From NCBI GenBank assembly GCA_964641125.1, contig CAZXMO010000046.1:1-28738 (forward strand): 28,738 bases of DNA, written 5' to 3'. Position 1 is the stretch's first letter; each line of letters starts with the position of its first letter. Positions 7,783 to 16,050 of this stretch are shown here, one piece after another. The DNA is from JBKHAJ01 sp964641125. Lineage in GTDB: Bacteria; Spirochaetota; Spirochaetia; SPDA01; CAZSGZ01. A program made the translations under genes and the position numbers. Below the pieces are notes generated by a model. That model was not told where the DNA came from and did no database searches. It saw only the letters and a list, made by a program, of their open reading frames with translations.

Positions 7783-8157
7783 TCAGTCGTCTTCGTAGAG
7801 CTCGGTGACCTCGTCCCAGGCCTCGGGCTCGTCGTTTCTCAGGCGGGATAAGAGAGAGTAATGATGAACCAAAAGGTTGAGCTGCTGGTCCTTCTTGGTC
7901 GTGAGGTCGGCGCCGTCGATAAATCCCATATCACGCATTTCGGAGTCACTTAGATCGACGATCCGTTTCATTTCGTCGATAATGCCTTCCTTGGTAAGCC
8001 TGGTAAAGTTGTCCGCCGGAATCAGGAGAATCGGTGAATATTTATAATCATCGAGACGCTCGGCGGTTTTTTCGACGGTCTCTCGAGAATGAGCGGGAAG
8101 GTTTCGGACGGTTTCGATCGACGACTCCAGTGTCTGCTGTAATTGGCTTTCTTCCAT
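7783..8157 (-). CDS. Small acidic helical protein of unknown function (124 aa)
   Basis: I do not recognise this family. The protein is short, acidic and mostly helical by eye, without signal peptide, membrane segment or cysteines, and ends in an acidic tail (DEVTELYEDD). ATG 8157 is preceded by the ribosome site GGAAGGAAAAGAA. An upstream TTGCCG (plus 8201-8206), 17-base spacer and TACGTT (plus 8178-8183) are a possible promoter. It is divergent from the DUF1638 gene and convergent with the TPR gene. A clean ribosome site and compact fit support a real gene. Confidence 0.65.
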   Translation of the reverse strand: MEESQLQQTLESSIETVRNLPAHSRETVEKTAERLDDYKYSPILLIPADNFTRLTKEGIIDEMKRIVDLSDSEMRDMGFIDGADLTTKKDQQLNLLVHHYSLLSRLRNDEPEAWDEVTELYEDD

Positions 8158-8235
8158 TTCTTTTCCTTCCCCACTTAAACGTACTGAAAATCGGAGGGAC
8201 CGGCAAATCGAAGACCGGACAAAAGTTTCGGGGTC

Positions 8236-8264
8236 TTGCCTCGAAGAACGAGTAAAAGTAGAAT
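8236..8264 (+). promoter_or_regulatory. Putative promoter of the DUF1638 gene
   Basis: TTGCCT (8236-8241), a 17-base spacer and TAGAAT (8259-8264) precede the gene. The predicted start of transcription falls near 8271, leaving about ten leader bases that hold the CGGAGGAT ribosome site. Confidence 0.45.
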
Positions 8265-8280
8265 CACCTTCGGAGGATAT

Positions 8281-9024
8281 ATGTATTTCAAGCTGATCGG
8301 CTGCGACGTCTTTACCCGCGAGCTCTGTTTGGCCGTGGCATCGTCACCCCATACCGTCGACCTGGATTTCACGGAAAAAGGCAGTCACGACAACAGCGAA
8401 CGCCTCCATACCCTTATTCAGGAGAAGATCGACGCCGCCGATGAATCGGGAAAGGGTTACGATGCCGTCCTCCTCGGGTACGGGCTGTGCGGTAATTCCA
8501 CCCGAGGCCTCTCGAGCAAGAGCTCCAAGCTGGTAATACCGCGGGCCCACGACTGCTGCACCATCTTTTTAGGCTCCAAACAGAGCTTCAAGGAGCATTT
8601 CGCCGAGAATCCAAGCCGGCAGTTCACCTCCGCCGGATATATGGAACGAGGAGAGGGGTATCTCAAGACCTCGACCTTTTCCAAGGAAATGGGTATCGAC
8701 AAGAGTTACGAAGAATACGTGGAGCTCTACGGAGAAGAAAACGCCCGGTACATCATGGAAACCCTCGATCCTTCGCTCAAGGGGGGAAACGACGATTCGA
8801 TTATCTACATCGAAGTGCCGGAGACCGAAGTCCTCGACTACAAACAGCGATGCAGGGAAGAGGCCGAACGGGAAGGGAAGGAATTCCTCTGCATCTCAGG
8901 AAACATTCGGCTGCTCAAAGATATGATCCACGGGAATTGGAATGATGACGATTTCCTCGTCCTCGAGCCGGAAGAACGGATCGTTCCCGTCTACGACTGG
9001 AACGAGATTATCCGCAAAGGATAA
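8281..9024 (+). CDS. DUF1638 domain protein
   Basis: A 247-residue cytosolic protein. The family signatures are GYGLCGN (66-72) and PRAHDCCTIFLG (87-98), with conserved Cys/His residues that could bind a metal or cofactor. DUF1638 proteins often sit near corrinoid-dependent methyltransferases in methanogens and anaerobic bacteria, but no biochemical role is established to my knowledge. ATG 8281 follows a strong CGGAGGAT; the in-frame TTG at 8236 lies inside the promoter. The stop abuts the convergent femAB stop with no gap. No corrinoid gene lies next to it here; the only related item is the URO-D gene about 5 kb away. Confidence 0.75.
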   Translation: MYFKLIGCDVFTRELCLAVASSPHTVDLDFTEKGSHDNSERLHTLIQEKIDAADESGKGYDAVLLGYGLCGNSTRGLSSKSSKLVIPRAHDCCTIFLGSKQSFKEHFAENPSRQFTSAGYMERGEGYLKTSTFSKEMGIDKSYEEYVELYGEENARYIMETLDPSLKGGNDDSIIYIEVPETEVLDYKQRCREEAEREGKEFLCISGNIRLLKDMIHGNWNDDDFLVLEPEERIVPVYDWNEIIRKG

Positions 9025-10089
9025 TCAGCGGTGATAGGGGTTTTGCAGCACCTGAGCCCCGGCGTGCCGCTTGTACAGCTCCCTATCGTACGGATAGTCC
9101 CAGCACCCCCGGTAATGACGGATCCTTCCCCCGAAACCGGTCTTGAACCGGTAAAGCCCCCACATCGGATGGCTCGGATCGTTCGACGGGGGTATTCCGT
9201 AGAGGTCATAACTCCGGCATCCTAATTCCCGGGCCAAGGTTATTCCCCGCCATTGCAGCGCGTAGGGGGCCATGTACATCCGCTCCCGGCTCGAGGAGGC
9301 TCCGTAGAGATAATATGCCCGCCTTTTGTATAAGGCGATGACCGCCGCCGCAAGAAGATTGCCTTTCCGGTATGCCCGAAACAGCCGTACACTTCCCGGG
9401 GCATTCTCTATCCTGAACAGGTCGTCGAAGTACCCGAAGCTCTCCTCCACTATACCCTTCCGCTCGGCGGTCTCCCGGTGAAGGCGATACCACTCATGTA
9501 GACCCTCTTCCTCCGAGACGATCACCTCCACGCCCCTGCGAAGGGCTAAACGGATATTGTACCGGGTCTTCGGCTTCATCGATGAAAGGATTTTCTCCTC
9601 AGGCGGGGATAGATCGAGGACCACCGTATCGGTGGGTTTTAAGTCGGTGGGGGCCTTGAAGAGATTCCACTTGCCGCTTCCGAAGTTCATCCGCATCTCC
9701 CTGATGCGGGGCACCGGCGGCCCGATCCATCCTCCATTTTCATCGAAGCGGTCCTCTTCCTGAAAGGGATTGGCCCAGGGCAGATCGAACCTGACGAAGG
9801 AACACTCTTCCGGAAGATGAGGGCGGACCGTCTCGGCTAGCTCCTCGAGAAAGGGTCCCTGCTCCGATTCCGCGACGTCCGCCTCGGGGCCGTAGGGTAT
9901 ATAGGCCGAATAGGTCCCCTCGGCGAAGGGGCGGTAGACTATCAACAGAGGGGTACCGATTCCTTCATACTCCACGCGGAAGGAAGCCACCGGATGCCCC
10001 CGATGCCTTTTGAAGCGGCCCCATAGGGGGCTCTGAAACACCGATCGGTTTCGGGCGGTCTCCGCGAGGGATACCGGATAGACCCTCAC
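9025..10089 (-). CDS. FemAB/FemX-family aminoacyltransferase (GNAT fold)
   Basis: A 354-residue protein resembling the FemAB family, which transfers amino acids from aminoacyl-tRNA to the peptidoglycan peptide or to related acceptors. Typical segments are MKPKTRYNIRLALRRGVEV and the C-terminal run from YLYGASSSRER through WGLYRFKTGFGG to YRGCWDYPYD, the second GNAT-like half. No membrane segment is seen. GTG 10089 was chosen because GGAGGAG lies just upstream and the start overlaps the cutA stop (GTGA). The longer frame from GTG 10107 would add six residues. Whether it builds a peptide cross-bridge in this organism, or acts on another acceptor, cannot be told from sequence. Confidence 0.8.
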   Translation of the reverse strand: MRVYPVSLAETARNRSVFQSPLWGRFKRHRGHPVASFRVEYEGIGTPLLIVYRPFAEGTYSAYIPYGPEADVAESEQGPFLEELAETVRPHLPEECSFVRFDLPWANPFQEEDRFDENGGWIGPPVPRIREMRMNFGSGKWNLFKAPTDLKPTDTVVLDLSPPEEKILSSMKPKTRYNIRLALRRGVEVIVSEEEGLHEWYRLHRETAERKGIVEESFGYFDDLFRIENAPGSVRLFRAYRKGNLLAAAVIALYKRRAYYLYGASSSRERMYMAPYALQWRGITLARELGCRSYDLYGIPPSNDPSHPMWGLYRFKTGFGGRIRHYRGCWDYPYDRELYKRHAGAQVLQNPYHR

Positions 10090-10403
10090 GTCTCCTCCGC
10101 TACCCACCGGATATAGTGGGCAAGCCCTCCGGAGGCGGGAAAGACCAGGAGTTCCGGGACCTCATAGGGATGTACCCGTTCGAGAATCTCCTCGATGTCG
10201 GCAATCCTCTTCCGGACGGTTTTTGCCAGAAGGAGCGCCTCCTCGTCGTCATGAATCTCCCCCTCCCAGCGGTAAAAGCTTCGAATCCGGGGGATTATCT
10301 GCACGCAGGCCGCGGCCCGCTTCGCGATGAGCTCTCGAGCAATCTCCGGCGCGGCATCCGGGGGCGCCGAAATGACCGCGGTTACTACCGTTTCTGCTTC
10401 CAT
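10086..10403 (-). CDS. cutA: Divalent-cation tolerance protein CutA
   Basis: A 105-residue protein of the CutA1 family, small ferredoxin-fold trimers linked to copper/divalent cation tolerance though their exact function is still unclear. Recognised from the N-terminal TAVISAPPDAAPEIARELI segment, AACVQIIPRIRSFYRWEGEI, and the C-terminal HPYEVPELLVFPASGG followed by YIRWV. ATG 10403 was chosen over ATG 10409 because GAGGGAG then sits at normal spacing. It is first in a pair with the femAB-like gene, whose GTG overlaps its stop, and divergent from the ydcF-like gene across 63 bases. The ORF extends upstream to 10706 as a shadow of ydcF. Confidence 0.92.
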   Translation of the reverse strand: MEAETVVTAVISAPPDAAPEIARELIAKRAAACVQIIPRIRSFYRWEGEIHDDEEALLLAKTVRKRIADIEEILERVHPYEVPELLVFPASGGLAHYIRWVAEET

Positions 10404-10431
10404 AATCATCTCCCTCTTCAAGGTACCTATC

Positions 10432-10460
10432 TTCCCGGAAAAATGAAAGTGCCGTAGAAT
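10432..10460 (+). promoter_or_regulatory. Putative leaderless promoter of the ydcF-like gene
   Basis: TTCCCG (10432-10437), a 17-base spacer and TAGAAT (10455-10460) precede the ATG at 10467 by six bases. No Shine-Dalgarno sequence is present. The -10 box and its distance to ATG match those of the 147-aa gene. Confidence 0.4.
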
Positions 10461-10466
10461 GGTTCC

Positions 10467-11222
10467 ATGGGTTTCATGGTCAAAGGAATACAGGTCTTTC
10501 TCCTCCCCGCGGGGCTTGTCCTCGTCCTTATCGTGCTCACGGTTGTGTTTATCCGCCGGAGGCGGAAGCTCGCCACCTGTTTCGGGATCGCCGCGGCGGC
10601 CCTTCTGTATCTCCTTTCCATCGAGCCGGTACGGGATTTGATTATCCTGCCTTTGGAAAACCGGTACCCTCCTCTGCCGAAAGATATCCTTCTGAAGAAC
10701 GAACACTTAGTCATCCTCGGCGGGGGCATAATCCCCCGGTCGCCCGAAACCGGCGGAGCCTCCCTCTCTCCGGGGGCCTACAAACGTACGGTCTACGGCG
10801 GAATCCTGGCGCGCCGGTACGATCTCGACATTCTGACCACCGGAGGGATCGTCTTATCGAAGAAGATCGAAACCCCCGAGGCCGCGGCCGCCGAAAAACT
10901 TCTGATCGATACCGGCCTTTCGCCGGACCGAATAACCGCCGAAGCCCGAAGCACCAACACCTGGGAGAATGCCCTCTACGCCCGGGAGAAAATAGGAGCG
11001 GGAAAGATCGTCCTCGTAACCTCCGCCTATCACATGCGCCGGGCATTCAAGAGCTTTCAGGCCGCCGGCTTCTGTGTGGTCCCCGCCCCCACCGATTACC
11101 GAGGCAACAGGCACGGGTACGGTTTGTTAAGCTTCCTTCCGGACTCTTCGGTGTTCGAAGAGAGCAGCCTGGGGATTCACGAGTATCTAGGACTTCTCTA
11201 CTACACTCTTCGATATTATTAG
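10467..11222 (+). CDS. YdcF/SanA/ElyC-type DUF218 membrane protein
   Basis: A 251-residue inner-membrane protein. Two hydrophobic segments (about 8-28 and 35-53) are followed by a DUF218 domain with the usual landmarks: LVILGGG, LTTGG, ARSTNTWENA and LVTSAYHMRRA. Relatives include SanA and ElyC, which affect envelope integrity and peptidoglycan or lipid-carrier metabolism; the reaction is unsettled. The second alpha-helical hairpin plus cytosolic or periplasmic DUF218 layout is closest to ElyC. ATG 10467 is used; ATG 10476 is an alternative. The stop TAG overlaps the TAA that ends the minus-strand remnant downstream. Confidence 0.8.
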   Translation: MGFMVKGIQVFLLPAGLVLVLIVLTVVFIRRRRKLATCFGIAAAALLYLLSIEPVRDLIILPLENRYPPLPKDILLKNEHLVILGGGIIPRSPETGGASLSPGAYKRTVYGGILARRYDLDILTTGGIVLSKKIETPEAAAAEKLLIDTGLSPDRITAEARSTNTWENALYAREKIGAGKIVLVTSAYHMRRAFKSFQAAGFCVVPAPTDYRGNRHGYGLLSFLPDSSVFEESSLGIHEYLGLLYYTLRYY

Positions 11223-11359
11223 CTCTTCCACAACCTGAGACTCTTGAACTCCCGGGAAAAGCCGTACTCTCTGAAGAGCTCCGCGTAGGGGGACTCCGCC
11301 TTGCCGGAATAAGGGATTTCAACTATTCTAAGGAAAGCGTCGTGGATACCACAAACCCC
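11219..11359 (-). pseudogene. Start-less coding remnant, 46 codons
   Basis: The gap between the ydcF-like gene and the kinase has a minus-strand frame that looks coding. It ends ...SPYAELFREYGFSREFKSLRLWKS with TAA at 11219-11221, uses GC-rich third positions, and its stop overlaps the ydcF stop, as convergent gene pairs do elsewhere in this window. No ATG, GTG or TTG occurs in the frame before an in-frame TGA at 11360-11362. It therefore looks like the preserved C-terminus of a gene whose front was lost when the kinase region was joined, or a frameshifted gene. I do not recognise the family. Chance similarity to coding sequence is possible over this length. Confidence 0.45.
11301..11329 (+). 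promoter_or_regulatory. Possible promoter of the hybrid kinase gene
   Basis: TTGCCG (11301-11306), a 17-base spacer and TATTCT (11324-11329) stand just before AAGGAAAG and the GTG start. The predicted transcription start would fall inside or just after the ribosome site, so this is weak. Confidence 0.3.
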
Positions 11360-13774
11360 TCACAGAAAGTATCTACCCTCACGGATTTCGCCGAATCGGT
11401 TATGGAACTCAAGGACCGAGAGAGCGAGCTCCTTGCCTATCAACAGGCGATCGACAACTCCGGCGATGTTATCGCGGTCATCGATTCCGACGAACGGTAC
11501 GTCATCGTCAACAAGACCTACCTCAAGATCAAACGGATTACCCGGAAAGATGTTATCGGGAAAACCCTTCGGGAGGTCGTGGGAGAAGAGATTTACGAGA
11601 CGAAACTAAAGCACCGCTTCGCCCGGGCCTTCAAGGGGGAAACGGTCATCTACGGGATCGACTGGGAATTTCCCGAAATCGGTACCCGGAAGCTCCACGT
11701 GGAGATCCACCCCATCCGGGTCAACGAGACCGTACCCCGGGTCCTCCTGGTCTACAGAGACATAACCGAGCGGGTCAGGGAGGAGCAGGCCCTCCTGGAG
11801 ATGACCGAGCGGTACCAGACCATCGTGGAAAGCTCCGGGGACGGTATAGCCATCCTCAAAGGGGATCCTCCCTCCTTCGTTTTTTCGAATCCGGCCATGT
11901 CCGCCCTTACCGGGCTTTCCGCCGAGGAGCTTATAGAAGCGCCCTTCATTCGGATATTCAGGGTTATCCATCCCTGCTACCGGAAGATGATCGGCAGGAT
12001 CATCCGGGATAAAATCGCCCTCAGGGAGGCCCCCGAACGGGTCCAATTCAAGCTCCTAGACGGCACTGAAGATGAGCGATGGGTGGAAATGTATACCGGA
12101 CTTATCCGGCTCCACGGCGAGAAGGCCGTCCTGATCGGGCTTCGGGACATTAGCGAGCACAAACGCAGTGAAGCCGCCTTCGCCGACGAAGCGAGCTTCA
12201 ACGGCCGGGTGTACGAGCTGACCCGCTCGTTCTTGGAACAGAGGAATCTTCCCCGGGTCCTCGAGGTGTTCCTGAAACATGCCCGGGAGATAACCCGCAG
12301 CCCCTACGGTGCCGCCGGATATCGGGACCTTCGGGATAATACCTTTAAGACCTTTCCCGAAACTTCCCCCCTCTCCATATTGCTCGGAGATAAAGAGGCG
12401 AACTTACTCGCATTGAAGGAAGGTTCGGTTATCATGGAGCGAGGCGACGCGTTCGGACCGGTTCTCATCGTTCCCTCCATCGTCGACGGCGAGGTGATCG
12501 GGTGCATCGCCGTTTCGGGAGCCGAAAAGGAGTACGGAGAATCGATAATTCTCAGATTAGAACGGATCTGTAAGGTCCTCGCATTGGGAATCAGACGTCT
12601 CGAGCTCGAAGAGGGATACCGTCACGCCAAACAGCGGGCGGAAGAGGCAAGCAGGGCCAAATCGGAGTTCCTTGCCAATATGAGTCATGAGATCCGCACT
12701 CCCATGAGCGGTGTAATCGGGATGCTTCAGCTCCTCTCCGATTCGGTAATTACCGAAGAGCAGCGGGAATATATCGAGAGCGCCCTGACCTCGGGAAAGA
12801 CCCTTCTTACTATCATCAACGACATCCTCGACTTCTCCAAGATCGAGGCTGGTAAAATGGAGCTCTTCGAAGAGAGCTTTGTCCTTCGCGACGAAATAAA
12901 TAGAACGGTCAGCCTCTTTAGAGAGGCCGCCTCTAAGAAGGGGCTCGGGCTCGAGCTGAGCATCGACGAGAATATTCCCGCCTTCCTCGCAGGCGCTATC
13001 GGCCGTATCAGGCAGATCCTGTTCAACCTGATCGGAAACTCTTTGAAGTTTACCGAAAAAGGATCGATCTCCGTCGACGTCGGTGTTTATGACCGAACAG
13101 AAGAGGGGGTCCGCCTCCAATTCACCGTTTCCGATACGGGAACGGGTATTCCCGAGGAGGAGATCGATAACATCTTCAATCCCTTCGTCCAGGCCGACGG
13201 GTCCTACTCGAAGAGATACCAGGGGACCGGTTTGGGACTTGCCATCGTGCGCAAGCTGACCGAGCTCTTAGGCGGCACGGTATACATCGAGAGCGAGGAG
13301 GACCGGGGTACCCGGGTCAATTTTACCGTATTCGTCAAGATCGCCGGGACCGAGGCTTCCTTTGAACCGGAAGAGGAGCCGGCGGCACAATCGGCATCCC
13401 TGCGAATACTACTAGCCGAGGACAATCGGATAAACCGCTTAGTCGCCGCCCGGCTCCTCGAGAAGGAGGGACACAAGGTTACCGCGGTCACCGACGGCAG
13501 AGGAGTCCTCGAAGCGCTCAGAGGAGACGACTCCTTCGACTGTATACTCATGGACATCCAGATGCCGGTATTAGACGGCTGCGAAACCACCCGAAGGATC
13601 CGCGCCTGCCGGGACGACGGATTCGACTCTTCGATTCCCATCATCGCCCTGACCGCCCATGCCCTCCAGAATGAGCGGGACCACTTTCTCGCCCTCGGTA
13701 TGGACGATTACATCACCAAGCCCGTTACCGTCGAAAGCCTCCGGGATGCCCTGGGGAAAATCTCTTCTGCTTGA
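11342..13774 (+). CDS. Soluble hybrid sensor histidine kinase (PAS-PAS-GAF-HisKA-HATPase-REC)
   Basis: An 810-residue kinase with no membrane segment, so it senses a cytosolic signal. Domains in order: PAS 1 (about 30-140), PAS 2 (about 155-275), a GAF-like region (about 285-415), a short coiled coil, HisKA with phospho-acceptor His449 (MSHEIRTP), and a HATPase with N-box Asn566, G1 DTGTGIP and G2 QGTGLGLAIV. A C-terminal receiver carries phospho-acceptor Asp738 (CILMDIQMP) and a conserved lysine in YITKP. Phosphate would pass from His449 to Asp738 and, in such hybrids, usually on to a separate Hpt protein not found here. GTG 11342 was chosen because AAGGAAAG lies at normal spacing; the next ATG, at 11402, is a fallback. 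No response regulator or target gene lies beside it. Confidence 0.9.
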   Translation: MDTTNPSQKVSTLTDFAESVMELKDRESELLAYQQAIDNSGDVIAVIDSDERYVIVNKTYLKIKRITRKDVIGKTLREVVGEEIYETKLKHRFARAFKGETVIYGIDWEFPEIGTRKLHVEIHPIRVNETVPRVLLVYRDITERVREEQALLEMTERYQTIVESSGDGIAILKGDPPSFVFSNPAMSALTGLSAEELIEAPFIRIFRVIHPCYRKMIGRIIRDKIALREAPERVQFKLLDGTEDERWVEMYTGLIRLHGEKAVLIGLRDISEHKRSEAAFADEASFNGRVYELTRSFLEQRNLPRVLEVFLKHAREITRSPYGAAGYRDLRDNTFKTFPETSPLSILLGDKEANLLALKEGSVIMERGDAFGPVLIVPSIVDGEVIGCIAVSGAEKEYGESIILRLERICKVLALGIRRLELEEGYRHAKQRAEEASRAKSEFLANMSHEIRTPMSGVIGMLQLLSDSVITEEQREYIESALTSGKTLLTIINDILDFSKIEAGKMELFEESFVLRDEINRTVSLFREAASKKGLGLELSIDENIPAFLAGAIGRIRQILFNLIGNSLKFTEKGSISVDVGVYDRTEEGVRLQFTVSDTGTGIPEEEIDNIFNPFVQADGSYSKRYQGTGLGLAIVRKLTELLGGTVYIESEEDRGTRVNFTVFVKIAGTEASFEPEEEPAAQSASLRILLAEDNRINRLVAARLLEKEGHKVTAVTDGRGVLEALRGDDSFDCILMDIQMPVLDGCETTRRIRACRDDGFDSSIPIIALTAHALQNERDHFLALGMDDYITKPVTVESLRDALGKISSA

Positions 13775-13777
13775 AGA

Positions 13778-13809
13778 CCCGGCAGGGCCGGGCCCTCCGT
13801 CGGGCGGAG
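13778..13809. terminator. Two hairpins between convergent genes, possible terminator
   Basis: The 35-base gap between kinase and URO-D stops contains CCCGGC-AGG-GCCGGG (13778-13792) and CTCCG-TCGGG-CGGAG (13795-13809). Neither has a T-run, so intrinsic termination is doubtful. They may only block read-through or protect the 3' end. Confidence 0.3.
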
Positions 13810-15069
13810 TTACCTCCTTCGCCGGTTGAAATCCTTGACGGCATCGATCATGGCAACGACGTTTTCCACCGGCGTCTTCGCCTGAACATTGTGAATCGTA
13901 TTGAAGACGAAGCCGCCGCCGGGAGCGAAGATTTCACACCGTTCGGTCACCTCCCGGCTCACCTCCTCGGGAGTGCCGAAGGGAAGGGTTTTCTGGGTGT
14001 CGACTCCGCCTCCCCAGAAGGTGATTCTCTCACCGTATTTCTCCTTAAGTGTCTTTCCGTCCATGCCCGCCGCTGAAAGCTGTACCGGATTGACGATATC
14101 GAACCCCGATTCGATGAAGCGGGGAATAAACTCGGCCACCGCTCCGCAGCTATGCTTGAAGGTTTTCCAAGAGGTATTCTCGTGAATCCAGTCGTTTATC
14201 CTCGTGTAGTAGGGAGCGTACAGCTCCTCGTAGGTCTCGGTGGAACAGAAAGTGGATGTCTGGGTCCCGAAATCGGTACCGCAGATATAGACTATATCGA
14301 CGGCGTCTCCTACGGCACGGTTTATCTTTTCAAGATTAGTTAGGCCGATTTCGACCTCCCGTTCAAAAACCCTTTTAAGATAATCCTGCCGGGTCACCGT
14401 GGAGATATACCACTCGGTAACATCCCGGATTCCCTTCGGGTGTTTCAGCTGGGGGCCGGGGACGAGAGCGATGTCCCCGATGGCGGTACCCCCCAAGTTT
14501 GCAAAGGCCGCCCGTCCGGAGTTTCGCACATCCCCCGCCGCACCCCTTAGATCGTCTATCACCTCGTTGTCAATCTCGCCGAACTCTTCGAGATTGTCCC
14601 GATAATCGAGATTTTCATCGTCAATCGGTTCCTGCCGGATGATACTGTCGAAAAAATATCCGTTATTCGGCATCTTTCCGCTCGGTGGAACCGACAAATC
14701 CCCCTCGGGATAGATAAGAACATCTCCATTTTCGTTTCTAGTAATATTGAAGTTTTTTCCCACCAAGACGGTCTGGCCCCAGGGGGCGGTCCATTCCTTC
14801 CATCCCTCGTTCTTATAGCCGAACATGGTGTAGGGGTTCCAGAAGGGAACCGTGTCGATACCCATCGCATCGAGAAGGTCCTCCTCGATGAGTCCGAGCA
14901 TCTGAAAGGGTTCTATAATCGTAACCGGCCTGTCTTCGAGACCGTAGTATTGTCTTAAGCCCTCGACGACACTGCAGTGTATGCCGGTGGTCGGCCCGCC
15001 TCCGAAATCCATCGGTACGGGACCGTCCCGATGATTCAAAGCATTCAGTATCTTCTCTCTGCCGTTCAT
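13810..15069 (-). CDS. Uroporphyrinogen-decarboxylase-family (methyltransferase-like) enzyme
   Basis: A 419-residue URO-D superfamily protein (COG0407). It is not HemE: it is longer, and its C-terminal WGGGVDTQ...PFGTPEEV...PGGGFVFNTIHNVQ pattern is that of the paralogues found in catabolic operons. Relatives MtaA/MtbA and MtgB-like enzymes move methyl groups with zinc or corrinoid. The HxC of a zinc site is present (His306, Cys308 in KHSCG); the distal cysteine of MtaA is not obvious. It is last in the ABC operon, nine bases after a permease gene, with AAGGAA before ATG 15069. The context suggests it acts on the imported compound, for instance by removing a methyl group, but no corrinoid protein is encoded nearby. 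A lyase or decarboxylase role is equally open. Confidence 0.75.
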   Translation of the reverse strand: MNGREKILNALNHRDGPVPMDFGGGPTTGIHCSVVEGLRQYYGLEDRPVTIIEPFQMLGLIEEDLLDAMGIDTVPFWNPYTMFGYKNEGWKEWTAPWGQTVLVGKNFNITRNENGDVLIYPEGDLSVPPSGKMPNNGYFFDSIIRQEPIDDENLDYRDNLEEFGEIDNEVIDDLRGAAGDVRNSGRAAFANLGGTAIGDIALVPGPQLKHPKGIRDVTEWYISTVTRQDYLKRVFEREVEIGLTNLEKINRAVGDAVDIVYICGTDFGTQTSTFCSTETYEELYAPYYTRINDWIHENTSWKTFKHSCGAVAEFIPRFIESGFDIVNPVQLSAAGMDGKTLKEKYGERITFWGGGVDTQKTLPFGTPEEVSREVTERCEIFAPGGGFVFNTIHNVQAKTPVENVVAMIDAVKDFNRRRR

Positions 15070-15078
15070 GTGTATTCC

Positions 15079-16050
15079 TTAGTTTCTTCTTTTAATTGTG
15101 TATGCGGACAGCACCACGAGGATGACGAGTCCGTATACGATCTGCCTTCCCCCTTGACCCATGCGGAGGGAGACAAGAATGCTGTTGAGGGTGGTGAGGA
15201 CGACGGCCCCGGCTATGACGCCGAGATAGCTCCCCTTTCCTCCGCTTAAACTCACACCGCCTATAACTACCGCCGCGACCGAGGGCATGATGTATATCGA
15301 CCCGATATCGAGATACGGCATCTCCGTATATCCGAGGAGAAAAATTCCTGCCAGTGCGGAAATGATGCCCGACAGGGAATACGCGAACATGCGTACAAGC
15401 CGCGTACGGACCCCGGAGAGCTTAGCGGTGATATCGTTCGCGCCGACTCCGAAGAGTTTCTTTCCCCACTTGAGCCGCTGAAAGCAGAACAACGCGATAA
15501 TCGAAACAACGATCCAGATAATAAGGATATTCGGAAAGGGACCAAGACGCCCCGAACCGAGTGAGACGATCAACTCGGCCCCCCTTCCCGTAGGCTGTCC
15601 GTTGGTATAGACCAAAGAAAAGCCGCCGACCACGCTTCCCATGGCCAGGGTCATGACTAAGGCGGGAACATGGAAGAACGACACCCCCACCCCGCTGATC
15701 GTACCGATAATAAAGCCGGTGGCCACCACCAGAAGAACCGCCGGGAGGACGTTCGCGTTATCCCCCTGCATCACCTTCGCCGCCATCACCGACCCAAGGG
15801 ATGCCACCGCTCCTACGGAGAGGTCGAGACCCTCCGATCCGGAGATGATAACGATCGTCTGTCCTAAGGCTATTATCCCCAAGAAAGAGGACAGGCTCAA
15901 AACATTCATTATATGACTGATCTTGAGAAACCCCGGTGAAATAATACCCCAGAGGATAAAGAGCACCACCGCCATGAGGAAAGCGATAAACACCTTGTTT
16001 CCGAGGAGTCCTTTTAATTCTAACGTCTGTTTTTTCATAGTACTACCCAT
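15079..16050 (-). CDS. Sugar ABC transporter permease 2 (RbsC/CUT2 type)
   Basis: A 323-residue inner-membrane protein with roughly nine hydrophobic segments and the family's SGSEGLDLSVGAVASLGSV and PSVAAVVIGGVSLSGGKGS motifs. It forms the membrane pore of a carbohydrate-uptake (CUT2) ABC importer with the other permease and the duplicated ATPase. ATG 16050 overlaps the upstream permease stop by eight bases; no strong ribosome site is seen, so coupling to the upstream gene is likely. Met5 is a possible alternative start. It is clearly homologous to, but different from, the other permease, suggesting a heterodimer. Confidence 0.88.
   Translation of the reverse strand: MGSTMKKQTLELKGLLGNKVFIAFLMAVVLFILWGIISPGFLKISHIMNVLSLSSFLGIIALGQTIVIISGSEGLDLSVGAVASLGSVMAAKVMQGDNANVLPAVLLVVATGFIIGTISGVGVSFFHVPALVMTLAMGSVVGGFSLVYTNGQPTGRGAELIVSLGSGRLGPFPNILIIWIVVSIIALFCFQRLKWGKKLFGVGANDITAKLSGVRTRLVRMFAYSLSGIISALAGIFLLGYTEMPYLDIGSIYIMPSVAAVVIGGVSLSGGKGSYLGVIAGAVVLTTLNSILVSLRMGQGGRQIVYGLVILVVLSAYTIKRRN

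Noticed and set aside
10404..10706. N-terminal extension of CutA to about 206 residues
   Set aside because: The extension is antisense to the ydcF-like gene, and CutA proteins are about 105 residues. The ribosome site points to 10403.
13778..13809. Considered as a riboswitch or small RNA
   Set aside because: Only two short stems with no T-run and no conserved motif, in a 35-base convergent gap.
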